The notes below the pieces were generated by a model. The model was not told the DNA's origin and ran no database searches. It saw only the letters and a program-made list of their open reading frames with translations. A DNA stretch of 64,000 bases from assembly GCA_944470555.2 (NCBI GenBank), contig OX104129.1, positions 49,075,998 through 49,139,997 of the forward strand. Reading direction: 5' to 3'. The position numbers and the translations under genes are program-made. This DNA comes from Heterobilharzia americana (Eukaryota > Platyhelminthes > Trematoda > Strigeidida > Schistosomatidae). Each line of letters starts with the position of its first letter. Position 1 is the stretch's first letter. Below are positions 9,589-19,730 of the stretch, one piece after another.

Positions 9589-11017
9589 AGGCATTCACAC
9601 AGGAATTTTCTAAGGACACTTATTCAGCGTAGAAGCATTGACATTCAGCAGAGTGAACTCTGTGGATAATGATCTCAATATGTTTTGGATATTAAGTAAT
9701 CTCGACGTGGAAAAATCAACGGGACCGGATGAGTTGCACCCAAGGCTGCTCAGAGAGCTTGCACTCTGTGTCTCTCAGGGAAGATAAATCCCCTATAACT
9801 GGAAGGGTGCCATAGTAACACCCATTCACAAGGCAGGTTCTAGGCACCTCCCGTCAAATTACAGACTGGTAGGTTTGACTAGTACTGTAGTGAAAATCCA
9901 AGAAAGAGTAATCAATAAAGTCATCACAGTCCACCTGGAGAATAACACTGCATTGTCCCGTTCACAGCACTGTTTTCGTAGAAATTTCTCTTGCTTGACG
10001 AGCCTCCTTGCAGTTAGGGAAAGTTAGGTTAAGTCAAAAGATGATAGGGTACTTGTAGAGATCGTTTTCATTAACTTTATTAAGGCGTTCGACAAAGTAC
10101 CTCATTCCAGGTTGCTCTGGAAAGTGTGAAGTTTCGGAATCACTGGCAGTCTGCTCCCATGGATAAGAGACTTTCTTGTTGGTTGGAGACAAAGAGTTAG
10201 GATCAATTCTCAACTTTCCACTCGGAAGCCGCTAGAGAGTGGAGTACCACAAGGCATAGTTCAAGGCCCCCTACTGTTTCTTCTATACATAAATGGGCTG
10301 CCAAACATCGCGGAATCCTCTATGGTTCTCCACACTGATGATGTAAAAGTCTGGCGGGGACTTAGGAACGATGAGGATATACGTGCGCTTCAGGCAGACC
10401 TGAACAGCTTGTTTACCCCGTCAGAGAAGTGGCCGAGGCCTATCGACGCAGGTAAATGTTTGAGCATGCACTTGAGGCACACATGCACAGAAATACCCGC
10501 GATATTGATGGGACTCCTTTACCATCAGTACTGGTTCACAATAACCTAGGAGTCATGGTGAGTTATGACTTGAAAACCACGGCTCACTGTCAATCAGTAG
10601 CAGCTCGGAGTTTTAGGACTCTCTGGGCATTGCGTAGAACGAATACAAAAATAATTGGTGACATGTTTACCATCTTATAAACATCCTTAGTTAGGTCTAA
10701 ATTGTAAAACTGAACAGGGTGTTAGTCCTTGTCTGAAAAGTGACGCAGACATTCTAGAGAGGATTCAGAAGGCAGCTACTCGTATGATCTTTACGATGGC
10801 TGGCCTCACCTATGAAGGCCGACTTAAGGAGCTGAACCTCTTCACTCTGTTTCATCGTAGACAGAGGGGAGAATTAATCATGCCATACAGGATTCCAAGA
10901 AGTGACTTCAGGCCCGATCTATCCTCTCTTTTCCTTCCTACCAGGTCGGAACACCTCAGGGGACACAGTAAGAGACTGCAAAAGCAATGAACGAGCATAG
11001 TCTCCGCAGAGTACTGG
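9589..11017 (+). pseudogene. CR1-like element, piece 2 (reverse transcriptase)
   Basis: Degenerate RT in several frames. FTQEFSKDT at 9594 continues piece 1. DVEKSTGPDELHPRLLREL (about 9705-9765) is the finger motif. FNFIKAFDKVPHSR-like and GVPQGIVQGPLLFLLYINGLP-like motifs lie near 10065-10300. The catalytic box has decayed to HTDD (about 10333). The C-terminal EHLRGHSKRLQKQ (about 10950-10987) is typical of CR1-type proteins and is followed by the second LTR-element insertion at 11018. Many stops and frameshifts are present. This is the host element for both LTR retrotransposons. Confidence 0.75.
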
Positions 11018-11265
11018 AGTCGAGCTCTGAAATATGACTCCAAATTCATATACGTGTACAGATATACTGTCGTCTATTTATAATTCCCAACACTGGTGAT
11101 TCACCTGTGTCAGACAGTGTAAATATCAGGAGTTAACACGAAACATATATCAGGATGTTGTATTGGTCAAGGAGCGAGCAAAGTGTTTTTATCAGTACAA
11201 CTAAACAGAAGTGTTCAATGAGTTCCTACATATATCAACACAATGCAGTGGAGTTAAATGCTGTA
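11018..11265 (-). repeat. 3' LTR of gypsy element 2
   Basis: 248 bp paired with 15880-16127. The outer base is A where the other copy has T (AGTCGAG versus TGTCGAG), so a TG terminus was lost by substitution. Purine-rich GGGACGGGGG on the minus strand just inside (about 11268-11280) is the probable polypurine tract. Confidence 0.88.
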
Positions 11266-11940
11266 TAAGCCCCCGTCCCAAAATACAGGCATAAGGGTGA
11301 ATATCTGTGTTCGATGCAAAATATCATGAGAAAGGTAAATTCATATTTACGATACTCAAAACCTAGAAGGAATGTTAAGGATATCCATTATCAGGAGGAA
11401 CATTTATTGGAGGAGTGTTTATATGAAACTGAAGTGTATGATGGCCAAAACACCAAAATAAATTTGCCGAAGTAATAATATATCCGGGGATAAAAAATTA
11501 ACAACGGAAGTCGCATTACGCGGAACACTGTTAAGAAATAAAAGACTCGGAAGTCCATGGTGCCAGGACAAAATTTTTTAGTGCATGAGGAGAAGCCTGA
11601 CAAAATCATGTGGTCATGTTTTCAACAAGGTAATGAACAAAGAACGGTGATAATGTTACTGGGGAATTGGTTTTATCAGAAGTAAATTGTCCAAGAGTAA
11701 CTTCGTGGCCAACGGACTATTCTTCCAGATCTTGTGATACTGCTACCATCGCTAGTATTGGGTGGATCCGATGCCGTTGCTTCTGTTTTGGCAGTGGTTT
11801 TCGGTGCTTTCGGTTGCTTCACTGTGGGTTCATACTTCGTTTCCTTGACATCTGGTCCCACAAACGCCGGCTTGATTCTGTCAGTGCTGACCGTTTCTCG
11901 CCTACCCAAGCGTTCGACCGTGACAAGTTTGTCTGATTAA
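11266..11940 (-). pseudogene. 3' end of pol and untranslated part, gypsy element 2
   Basis: The minus frame over 11676-11909 reads STDRIKPAFVGPD and ends with a TRSGRIVRWP motif. This is the basic tail that follows the integrase GPY module in CsRn1-type pol. The stretch 11266-11670 shows no coding feature. Confidence 0.6.
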
Positions 11941-11944
11941 CTGA

Positions 11945-12640
11945 TTACCTTGAAGGGTCCTTCATATGGGGGCTGTAGGGATTATGTACGCCGTTGTGTC
12001 GGACAAAAACGTGAGTGCAGTCTGAGATGCACTGAGGTACGTAAACTTGGTTGTTTCGGTATAGTGGGGACTGAGGTCGTAGTGTGCTTATGTGTCGCTG
12101 TGGTTGTTGTACATAGTTAGTCAAGTCCGGTGGAACGTCTGTTGCTGGGTTAAAATACTCTCCTGGCAATCTTAAAGTAGTTCCATGAACTAACTCACCA
12201 TTACAGCAGCCAATGTCCTGCTTGACATTCGAACGTATACCAAGGAGTACTAGTGGTAATTTGTCACTCCACTTGTCATCAGTCTTCACTGCCATTAGTG
12301 CCGCTTTTAGTTGCCGATGGAACCTATCAACAGTAGCATTGGATACAGGATGGCACGCAGTGGTTCTTATGTACTTGATCCCAAGAAGTTCGGCTAACTG
12401 TTGAAATTAGACTACTCTCGAACTGCGCGCCTCTATCTGCGGTGATGACAATTGGGACATTAAAGTCAGAAATCCAGTGTTGGATGGTATTTCTCGCCAC
12501 TGTTTCGGCTGATATATCCTGCAGAGGTATTGCCACTGGCCATCTCGTGAACCGATCTACACATGTTAAAATGTGGCTAAAACCATTTGCTGGGGGTAGT
12601 GGTCCAACGACTTAAACGTGTACATGGTCGAATCTGCCAT
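11945..12640 (-). pseudogene. Integrase, gypsy element 2
   Basis: Two minus frames (12536-12327 and 12295-11945) carry AIPLQDISAETVA, then TADRGAQFESS (second catalytic Asp) and, after a frameshift, FHRQLKAALMAVKTDDKWSD with LVLLGIRSN. The Glu motif between the frames has decayed to VDRFHRQL (E to D). The first Asp motif (about 12620) reads HVHV-stop-VVGPLPP. A nonsense mutation and two altered catalytic motifs make it inactive. Confidence 0.75.
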
Positions 12641-12719
12641 CCGGTGCGGGAAGTCCTCTGGTAGGTGGAAGAATATGTCTTTGCACTTTTGATCGCTGGC
12701 ACGCTAAACAAGCTCTTGA

Positions 12720-13529
12720 CTACTGTCGAAGATCTCGACTCACCTTTGGCCAGACGTATCGGTCAGTAATTAACTTCACCGTAGCTCGAATACCAGGACG
12801 TGAAATGCCATGCATCTTAGAGAAGACAAACCATCTCATTGACAAAGGCACAAACGGGCGTGGTTTACCTTTGGATACATCACAGGTGATGGATACAGAG
12901 TCATCAAGTGTCACTTCTTCAAGACGTAGTGAGGTGTTCACATTGTCTTTCAGATGTTTTAAGTCCTCATCCGTCGCCCTCAGCTTTGCCATTTCTGCTA
13001 GGTCAATACGGTCACGTTCTAAGGCGTTTACGTTCACACGAGACAAAGCATCAGCTGCCTCATTTTTGCTGCCTATGACATACCCTATATCTGAAGTGAG
13101 TAGCGAAATAAATTCTAAGTGTCGAACTACCCGCGGCGAGTAATTTTCATGCTTTGAGTCAATTGCTTTCGTGAGTGGCCTATGGCCGGTAAATGCTATA
13201 AGTGCGTGCCCTTCAAGCATACATCTGAAAAGCTTGGTAGCTAAGTATATCGCCGGTAACTCTTTGCCGAATGTACTGTATCGCAACTGAGAAGCATTAG
13301 GTAGTTTCCGGAAAAAAGAAAATGGTTTCCACTGACTGTGAACAAACTGTTGTAGTACTGCGCCTACCGAAACATTTGAATCGTCTGTCATGGTTGCTAG
13401 TGGTGCTTCTGAATCACGACGAGAGAGAAGGGTTTCAGAACTCAGAGCCAGCTTCAGTTTGCCAAAAGCATCATGGGCCGCTTGGGTCATATGAAACAAT
13501 TTGGCTCGTCCTTGCAGCAAATTTGTCAC
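12720..13529 (-). pseudogene. RNase H and integrase zinc region, gypsy element 2
   Basis: 269-codon minus frame. It contains the connection to RNase H (AHDAFGKLKLALSSETLL), the RNase H domain (MTDDSNVSVGAVLQQF, then FGKELPAIYLATKLFRCMLEG and TGHRPLTKAI, where TDH has become TGH), and the integrase N-terminus (MHGISRPGIRATVKLITDRY, first His of HHCC changed). The catalytic Asp of TDH is therefore lost as well. Confidence 0.75.
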
Positions 13530-13610
13530 CGGTTGGGCTACTCCAGCATATTTAGGTATGAAACGTCGATAGAAGTTTATTAACCCCAGAAATCTTCGCA
13601 GCTTTCGAAA

Positions 13611-14108
13611 CTAGTCCGGAACAGGATATTCTCGAATTGCATCTACTTCCTGCGGAACCGGTTTAACACCGTCGGCATTAACAATGTGACCCAAAAACTG
13701 TAGGGAGTCCTTGCCGAATTCGCACTTCTGCGGATTGATTGTAATGCCATCTTCACGCAGTCGTTCGAAAAGCGTCCTCAGATGTTGCAGATGCTCTGTT
13801 TCAGACGAGCTAGCTACTACTAAGTCATTCCTGTACGCACTGACGAAAAGTAATCCATGAAGTACCTGATCTATAAATCTATGGAATGTTTGAGCAGCAC
13901 TTGTCAAAGCAAATGGCATACGAACAGATTCGAACAGTCCAAAAGTGGTAGTGACGGCCATCTTAGGAACATCTTTGGGTTCCACAGGAATGTGATGGTA
14001 AGCGCGCACGAGGTCAGTCTTGGAAAAAATATTTACTTTTGTCATAGAGTTAATAAAATCATGTATATGAGGAATTGGATACTTATCAGGGACCGTATGC
14101 TTACTCAA
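13611..14108 (-). pseudogene. Reverse transcriptase with mutated YxDD box, gypsy element 2
   Basis: 165-codon minus frame covering most of the RT palm: VPDKYPIPHIHDF, KTDLVRAYHHIPV, TTFGLFESVRMPFALTSAAQ, then FVSAYRNDLVVASSS and INPQKCEFGKDSLQFLGH. The catalytic tetrad, Y(L/V)DD in active enzymes, reads YRND, replacing the first metal-binding aspartate with asparagine. The ATG at 14108 is internal; the fingers lie upstream (about 14240-14120) in another frame. Confidence 0.82.
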
Positions 14109-14237
14109 CGCTCGATAATCACCGCAAGGCCGTATTTCACCTGGTGTTTTTTAGGTACCATATGCGGGGGTGATGACCATAGGCTCTTGGAAGGGCGTAT
14201 AACCCCAACTTTAGAAATTCATCGAATTCCCGTTTTG

Positions 14238-14816
14238 CTATCTGCAGCTTCTTGGGTCTAAGCGCCGAGGTTTTGATGAGACAGGAGGACATTTTGTAAG
14301 AATATGATGCGTCACCGTGTGTTCTGGAGAGGACTTCGTGTGGTCCATTTGAGTGAAATCTGGAAATTCCCTCAGAAGGATATCGTACTCGGAAGTGCTG
14401 TTTATTAGAGCTACGACCAGGTTTATTGTTTTTGTCTTCGTGACTATACCCGCGATAGAAAAGTCGCGATTATGGCTAACTAGTCTATGGCGACTAGAGT
14501 CGACCAATAGTTCGTACTGCTGAAAGAAATTTATGCCAACGATAGGCAACGATGTGTCAGCAATGACGAATTCCAACTGAAATGGTGTGTGAAAGCCAAT
14601 GTTTAGGATCCAAATTCTGGTTCCACATGTAGTAATAGCAGATCTGATTGCCGCTTGTAGTACCAAGGTAGGGTTGGAATGGCGTTTTTCGGAAGGCGTG
14701 GGTGGGATCACGCTCACTTCCGCTCCAGTGCCAACCAGAAACTGAGCTCCGGTCTTTCTATCCGTCCCTCGAAACAAATGACTGTGGTGTTGCACACCGG
14801 CGACTGCAGTCGTCAC
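14238..14816 (-). pseudogene. Aspartic protease region, gypsy element 2
   Basis: 192-codon minus frame. The retropepsin site has changed from DTGA to GTGAEVSVIPP, losing the catalytic aspartate. FQLEFVIADTSLPIVGINFF and LLVDSSRHRLVSHNRDF follow as in the family. The tail HHILTKCPPVSSKPRRLDP leads into RT, as in gypsy element 1 (2790-2850). Confidence 0.75.
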
Positions 14817-15006
14817 TGATCACCGGCCTTTCCGTTTCCCGATGAAAGGTTTTAAAAATGCATGTTAGGGAGCAACAACGTGCTTTACTGCCAAACTTCT
14901 TGTGATACCAGTACGTACTACTTTTAGATGCAATTATACTCGTGGTCTTATCACGACTACGGTATCTGCTTCTATAGAACTTTGGTGACCGTCGATTTGA
15001 CTGCAA
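14758..15006 (-). pseudogene. Gag CHCC region, gypsy element 2
   Basis: The minus frame reads SSTYWYHKKFGSKARCCSLTC. It is clearly the CHCC nucleic-acid-binding motif of the clade, with the first Cys replaced by Tyr (element 1 has CWYHKRHG). The basic, serine-rich stretch before it matches the end of Gag in element 1. Confidence 0.65.
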
Positions 15007-15622
15007 AGCCGTCAGTTGTCACGTAAGTATGTCGACCTTCCTCTCAAAAGCGGATACTCTTTTCGTTTTGTGTTGGCTCCGCAATACGTTCGACCTATTT
15101 AGGCATCCTTTCCTACATAAGGTCAGCGATGTCAGCCAACCTGTCAGCGTCCACATCTTCGACAGCTAACATCTGCTGAATGCATGAAGGAAGTCTACGC
15201 AGCTAGGGCTGGTAGAATAAATGGTTGTCTACGTTCATACCTTTCAGCAGACTCTGCATATGTCACCTAAGTTGTGAAGGTGTCCTGTCACCGAGGCGTA
15301 CGCTACTTAGTAGTTGATGGACAGCCTTCTGATCAGATAACGAAGTAGCTTTCAGCACTTCTTGCTTCAAAACATCAGATGGTGTGTCTGGGTGGGGCTT
15401 TAATAGTATCTACCTTACTTGCTCAGCCACTTCTTCCGGCAAAACAGAGCTTGTATATCCGAACTTCGTGTTTCGTGAAGTTATATGATTGGCCATGAAG
15501 AAATGTTCCAGACGGACAAACCACAACTGCGGGTCATTAAACTTAAAACAAGGCGTTTTAAGATTAATGGCACCTACGGACCCTACATTAGAAAAGTCTT
15601 GACTATGACAGTTCAAGGACAT
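15007..15622 (-). pseudogene. Gag capsid remnants, gypsy element 2
   Basis: The minus frame 15622-15410 reads LKTPCFKFNDPQLWFVRLEHFFMAN, then SVLPEEVAEQVR. This corresponds to the Gag opening of gypsy element 1 (LPIFCAHRPSAWFSHVEAQF, SLPENV). The rest of capsid to 15007 is scattered over three frames with stops. Confidence 0.6.
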
Positions 15623-15723
15623 CAGTACGGTACAGCCAGATAAAATATTTTAGAACAATAGCAGGAAAAATACAATAAACAAGTACGTCAATGCCTTCCA
15701 CAAAGCAGGCGGGGAGATTCTCA

Positions 15724-15724
<1 letters not shown>

Positions 15725-15774
<50 letters not shown>
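15725..15774. repeat. (TA)n microsatellite inside gypsy element 2
   Basis: About 25 TA units between gag remnants and the 5' LTR. It encodes only an artefactual Tyr-Ile run. Confidence 0.9.
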
Positions 15775-15777
<3 letters not shown>

Positions 15778-15861
15778 GTATTGTATGCAGTTATTAATGA
15801 TTGCAGTACTCAATTAAAAACAACAATAATATCTACCAGTAAAACAAGCAAGATTTTAATC

Positions 15862-15876
15862 ACATCCGGCTCACCA
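15862..15876 (-). promoter_or_regulatory. Primer-binding site of gypsy element 2
   Basis: On the minus strand TGGTGAGCCGGATGT begins 3 nt inside the 5' LTR. It shares its first nine bases and spacing with element 1. Confidence 0.6.
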
Positions 15877-15879
15877 GTT

Positions 15880-16127
15880 TGTCGAGCTCTGAAATATGAC
15901 TCCAAATTCATATACGTGTACAGATATACTGTCGTCTATTTATAATTCCCAACACTGGTGATTCACCTGTGTCAGACAGTGTAAATATCAGGAGTTAACA
16001 CGAAACATATATCAGGATGTTGTATTGGTCAAGGAGCGAGCAAAGTGTTTTTATCAGTACAACTAAACAGAAGTGTTCAATGAGTTCCTACATATATCAA
16101 CACAATGCAGTGAAATAAAATGCTGCA
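15880..16127 (-). repeat. 5' LTR of gypsy element 2
   Basis: 248 bp, TGTCGAGC...ATGCTGCA on the plus strand. It matches 11018-11265 closely. A diverged homologue without internal sequence lies at 19480-19726. Confidence 0.88.
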
Positions 16128-16312
16128 CTGGTTCTCACGTCAGGTAATCAACGTCTGGAGCCGACTCCCAGAAGAAGTGGTGTCCGCATCATCAATTGGC
16201 TCGTTGAAAAGGGGGTTGGACAAACACAGAAATCTACTGGAAAACGATTCATATAGGCTCCCAGCCTCCTACCCTCGAACTAAAAATCTGAATTTGAATC
16301 ATTTTCGCTGAT
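16128..16312 (+). pseudogene. CR1-like element, piece 3 (C-terminus)
   Basis: Reads FSRQVINVWSRLPEEVVSAS, then GSLKRGLDKH. This is the characteristic C-terminal block of CR1-like RT proteins, ending at a TGA at 16310-16312. It directly continues the sequence cut at 11017. Confidence 0.8.
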
Positions 16313-17480
16313 GACGATATGATTTTTCAGCATCAGTTTCAAAGCTTTTGGTGGGGAAATCATCAGGTTCTGCCTTAAAAAGAAATTCAATACTTTGAAC
16401 ATACCAACAGTGAAAAAAGTGACTCAAATTTTCGATCATTATGTGTTCTTGATGTTAAACGTTTGAAACAAAGTTTCGGAGCATACTAGGTTGCAAGTGA
16501 AATGATGCGTCATAACCATATCACATTCCTTCGGCCTTTACTGCACAGACTGCTGGTGTGGTGTACTTCTGTTAGCCTTAGCTGAAAGAATGCTATTATT
16601 TACAAAGAGAGACGTGGGGGAAAACACCAGCCTTCAAAGGCTGCTGGATATGGTGACTGGTAACTTATCTTATGATTTATAGTATTTGGGCCTTGAAAAG
16701 TGTTGATTTGTGCTCTATTATGACATAATCCTCATTCGCATGTTATCAATTTCAATGGGGAACACTCCTCGTTCTCCCCTTATGGTAAGAGATAACAAAG
16801 GTTTTGCCGCATTGTCACTCACTAAGACGATTGTTACTGCCAGGTCCACCTTGAGGAGTCCATTACACCTCCTTTCCCTTCACATCATGAGAAGTCACAC
16901 ACCAGAAGGGAATACCCAGAAAGATTCTCTGATTAAGGTCTGAATTGCTGCATAAACTGCGACGCTAAGGGAATCGACTGTAGCGCAAATCATAACGTCA
17001 ACCAAAACCACGACAATACCACCGACACGTGAAGATCAGATAAGAAGACAGACCTTTGATACAGGTCTTTTGCTGTCTCAACAACAGTCAACGGAGTTGA
17101 CAGAGATGTTGAATACATTACATTTCTAGATGACCTTGACATTGCCAAATTCGCATAAAGGTGAAAATAGTCAACAAGCAATAGGAGATGGGCCTTGAGA
17201 GCAAAGAGAAGATAATCATTGTAAGGACAGCCGTCTAGGTTATTTTAAGGCCATGGACAAAGCAGCAGGCACAAGTTATGTGAAATACGGGGTATATGGC
17301 ACCTCTCCCTCAAGAGAAAATAAACATATACGACGACAGAATTTAGTTCCTCTGTTTGTCCTTCAACTTCCCTTGAGTTGTTTCTTCAGCAACTGGGGTA
17401 GTTTGAAAGTTTCAGATAGCAGATCCAACGGTTTCTTGGTTTCCAAAGACTTGGCGTGGCCGCTTCTTATGTCATTTTGT
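16313..17480. other. No gene recognised (CR1 3' flank and spacer)
   Basis: The start is probably 3' untranslated sequence of the CR1-like element. The end may be the 3' region of the gypsy relic that follows. Short open frames here show no recognisable domain. Confidence 0.5.
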
Positions 17481-17485
17481 CCCGT

Positions 17486-19390
17486 CTATCTTTCCCGACC
17501 CACTATGACCCCGTACATCAGATTTCCTCGTTGACCTTCGATGAGACCTACAGCCCACTTTTGTCTTCCTGGTCGATAATCACGGGCGTTGATCGGGTCT
17601 CTGCTGTGAAAATAATCCGCCGTATTTTTCTGTTGAGCTGGTGAAGATGGGAACATGGAATGATGGTTGGTACGTAGCACGCACCCCATTAAAAGCTCAC
17701 CTGGGCTCTTTCTCCCCTCTACCAATGGCGTGGTGCGGTACACAAACAGGAAATGCTGCATAATCTCTGGTGTAGCCCCTCCCCTGCTTTGAAACAGAAC
17801 TATCCTGAAGCCATGCACAAGGCTCGGTCGTCGAACTGAGGATGGTACGCTGTCGTCCGCACGTGTAGTATACCACTTTTTCTACAAAAATCTTGAAATG
17901 CTTGAGACATAAATTGGGTGCCGCTATCAGATGCAACGTATTCCGGAATGCCATGGCATGTGAAATATTAGTGGGGGCTGCTATTGGTGGGTTGCTGGAG
18001 GGTGGGATAATCGGAACCACCTCGGACCACCTTTAATAGGCGTCCACAAGAACCAAGTGACACACGCTATCTATCGGCCCAGAGAAGTCCAAGTGCGATC
18101 CAGACCATGGTTGTGACGGAGATCATGCTCGAGGCTGCTTTCGAGGAGGCTTGACATGATTGTCATTGGCTGACGAACCCTGTTACATCGGCTTCCATAC
18201 TTGACCAGTGTGCATAACTTCAGGGGGTAGACTTCATTCACGCAATACCTGGTTGTTCATTATGGGACTGTTTCACGGCTGTTTTAAGCAACGTGTTCGG
18301 CATAACCACTAGTTCTCCGAACATTAGGCACTTATTAACGATGCTGATACAGTGGCGGTGGCGAAATAATTGTCTGAGGTCCTGGTTTGTTATTGATGCT
18401 GGGCAAGAGTTTCGGATGGACCCCATAGCTTGTTGCAAAGTTTCACCTCTTTGAGTGGCCCGCCTTATTTTCTCTGCTGTGATAGGCCGTTGCTCGGTGG
18501 CGCATGTTAATGAATTCCAAGCATATCTTTCTGTCTTTACAGCCCCACTAACTGCCTCTTCGTTTGACAAAGGTTAGTCCCTCGTTAAGCGTGAGACGGC
18601 ATCTGCGTGATCGAATTCTTCTGTCCACAGTATTTGATGTTGAAGTCATACCCCGGTAAGATCATCGCCCACTGCTGTAATCTGTTTGCACAGTTGACTT
18701 GGATCCCTTTCTCTGAGCCAAATACTGGAAGGAGGAGCTTCTGATCTGTTAGTCCGGTGAATCTTCCACCATACAGCAACTTATGAAACCTTCAAACTGC
18801 ATAGAATAATGCCAGAGCCTCCTTCTGAATTCGTGCTTATCGCTTTTCTGCCGCAGAGAAGGAGCGTGAGATATGGGTAACAACCTTTTGCGCCCCGACA
18901 GGAAATTTTGAGCGACAGAACTCCACGGACTTCTGTGGCTGAATCTGCTTCGACTTTAATGGGGAGTTTAAGATCATAACGCTTGAGTAACAATTCGGAA
19001 GCGAGGATGCCTTTCAGTCGTTGAAATACTTCGTTACTCTCTTTGGACCAAACCCATGAATGATCTTTTGGAACTGGCAGTTCAGTGGTCCGCAGAAACT
19101 AAAAAGTGATGGAAGAGAAGCTAAGTAGTAACTAATCATTCCTAAGAAGGAGCGAAGCTTTGGCACGTCTTTCGGGACCTTTATAGTCTTGGAGTCATGT
19201 CATCATCCACAAAGTGAATTGTTATTATCATTATTATTATCAAACATAAAAACCAGATACTTCACAGAGCGTAGGAGAAATTGATATTTTTCTGTTCTTG
19301 GTCGCAGTCCGTTGTCAGCCATCTTCTTTAGCACAATCCGTACTCGCTCTCTCAATTCTTCAGTTGAAACTTTTCCAGTATACAAAATTT
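17486..19390 (-). pseudogene. Gypsy-type pol relic of a second lineage (reverse)
   Basis: Minus-strand fragments in pol order. RT end: STEELRERVRIVLKKMADNG then KYQFLLRSVKYL (19385-19203). RNase H: LPIKVEADSATEVRGVLS and TDQKLLLPVFGSEKGI, ending QQWAMILPGYDFNIKY (18993-18585). Integrase: about 18240-17830. The tail has FLFVYRTTPLVEGRKSPGELLMG (17790-17680). The YRTTP motif and the PGYDFNIKY-type RNase H end suggest a Mag-like or related gypsy lineage, distinct from the CsRn1 elements nearby. Stops are frequent and no flanking LTR pair was found. The (ATT)n run at about 19221-19241 interrupts the RT end. Confidence 0.75.
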
Positions 19391-19479
19391 ACTACACTGC
19401 ATCATTGGCGTCAACATTGATGCATTGCTTTAGAACGTACCCATATCTTATTGCCTCTCTCCAGCTAGTATGATTAACC

Positions 19480-19726
19480 TGTTGGGCTCTGATATCTGAC
19501 CCCAAGTTTATATACTCATCTCCATACACTATCGCCTATTTATTATCGCCGACACTGCTGATCCACCTGCGTCAGACAAAGTAAATGTTGGGAGATAACG
19601 CGAAGTATCCAGCAAGGTATTGTATAGACGGACTATCCAACGAAAATTTAAATCAGTACAATCAAACAAACGTTCATTTGTGAGTTGTTAAATATATCAA
19701 CAAAACACTGTGCAATAAATGCTACG
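19480..19726 (-). repeat. Solo-LTR-like sequence related to gypsy element 2 LTR
   Basis: About 247 bp, TGTTGGGCTCTGA...AATAAATGCTACG, diverged from the 248-bp LTRs at 11018 and 15880 but co-linear over the whole length. No primer-binding site lies next to it. AACC (19476-19479) and AACG (19727-19730) may be a degraded 4-bp target duplication. It probably does not belong to the adjacent pol relic. Confidence 0.65.
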
Positions 19727-19730
19727 AACG

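Larger units (their letters stand above)
11018..16127 (-). mobile_element. CsRn1-like Ty3/gypsy LTR retrotransposon 2 (reverse)
   Basis: 5110-bp reverse-strand element with 248-bp LTRs at 11018-11265 and 15880-16127. CTGG (ACTGG if the ambiguous A is included) at 11014-11017 is repeated at 16128-16131 and marks the target duplication. Joining the outsides restores the CR1-like frame EYW|FSRQVINVWSRLP, proving insertion into that element. Read on the minus strand the order is gag remnants, CHCC motif, protease, RT, RNase H, integrase. Every domain has stops or frameshifts. Its LTR is unrelated in sequence to element 1, although the proteins belong to the same clade. Confidence 0.9.
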
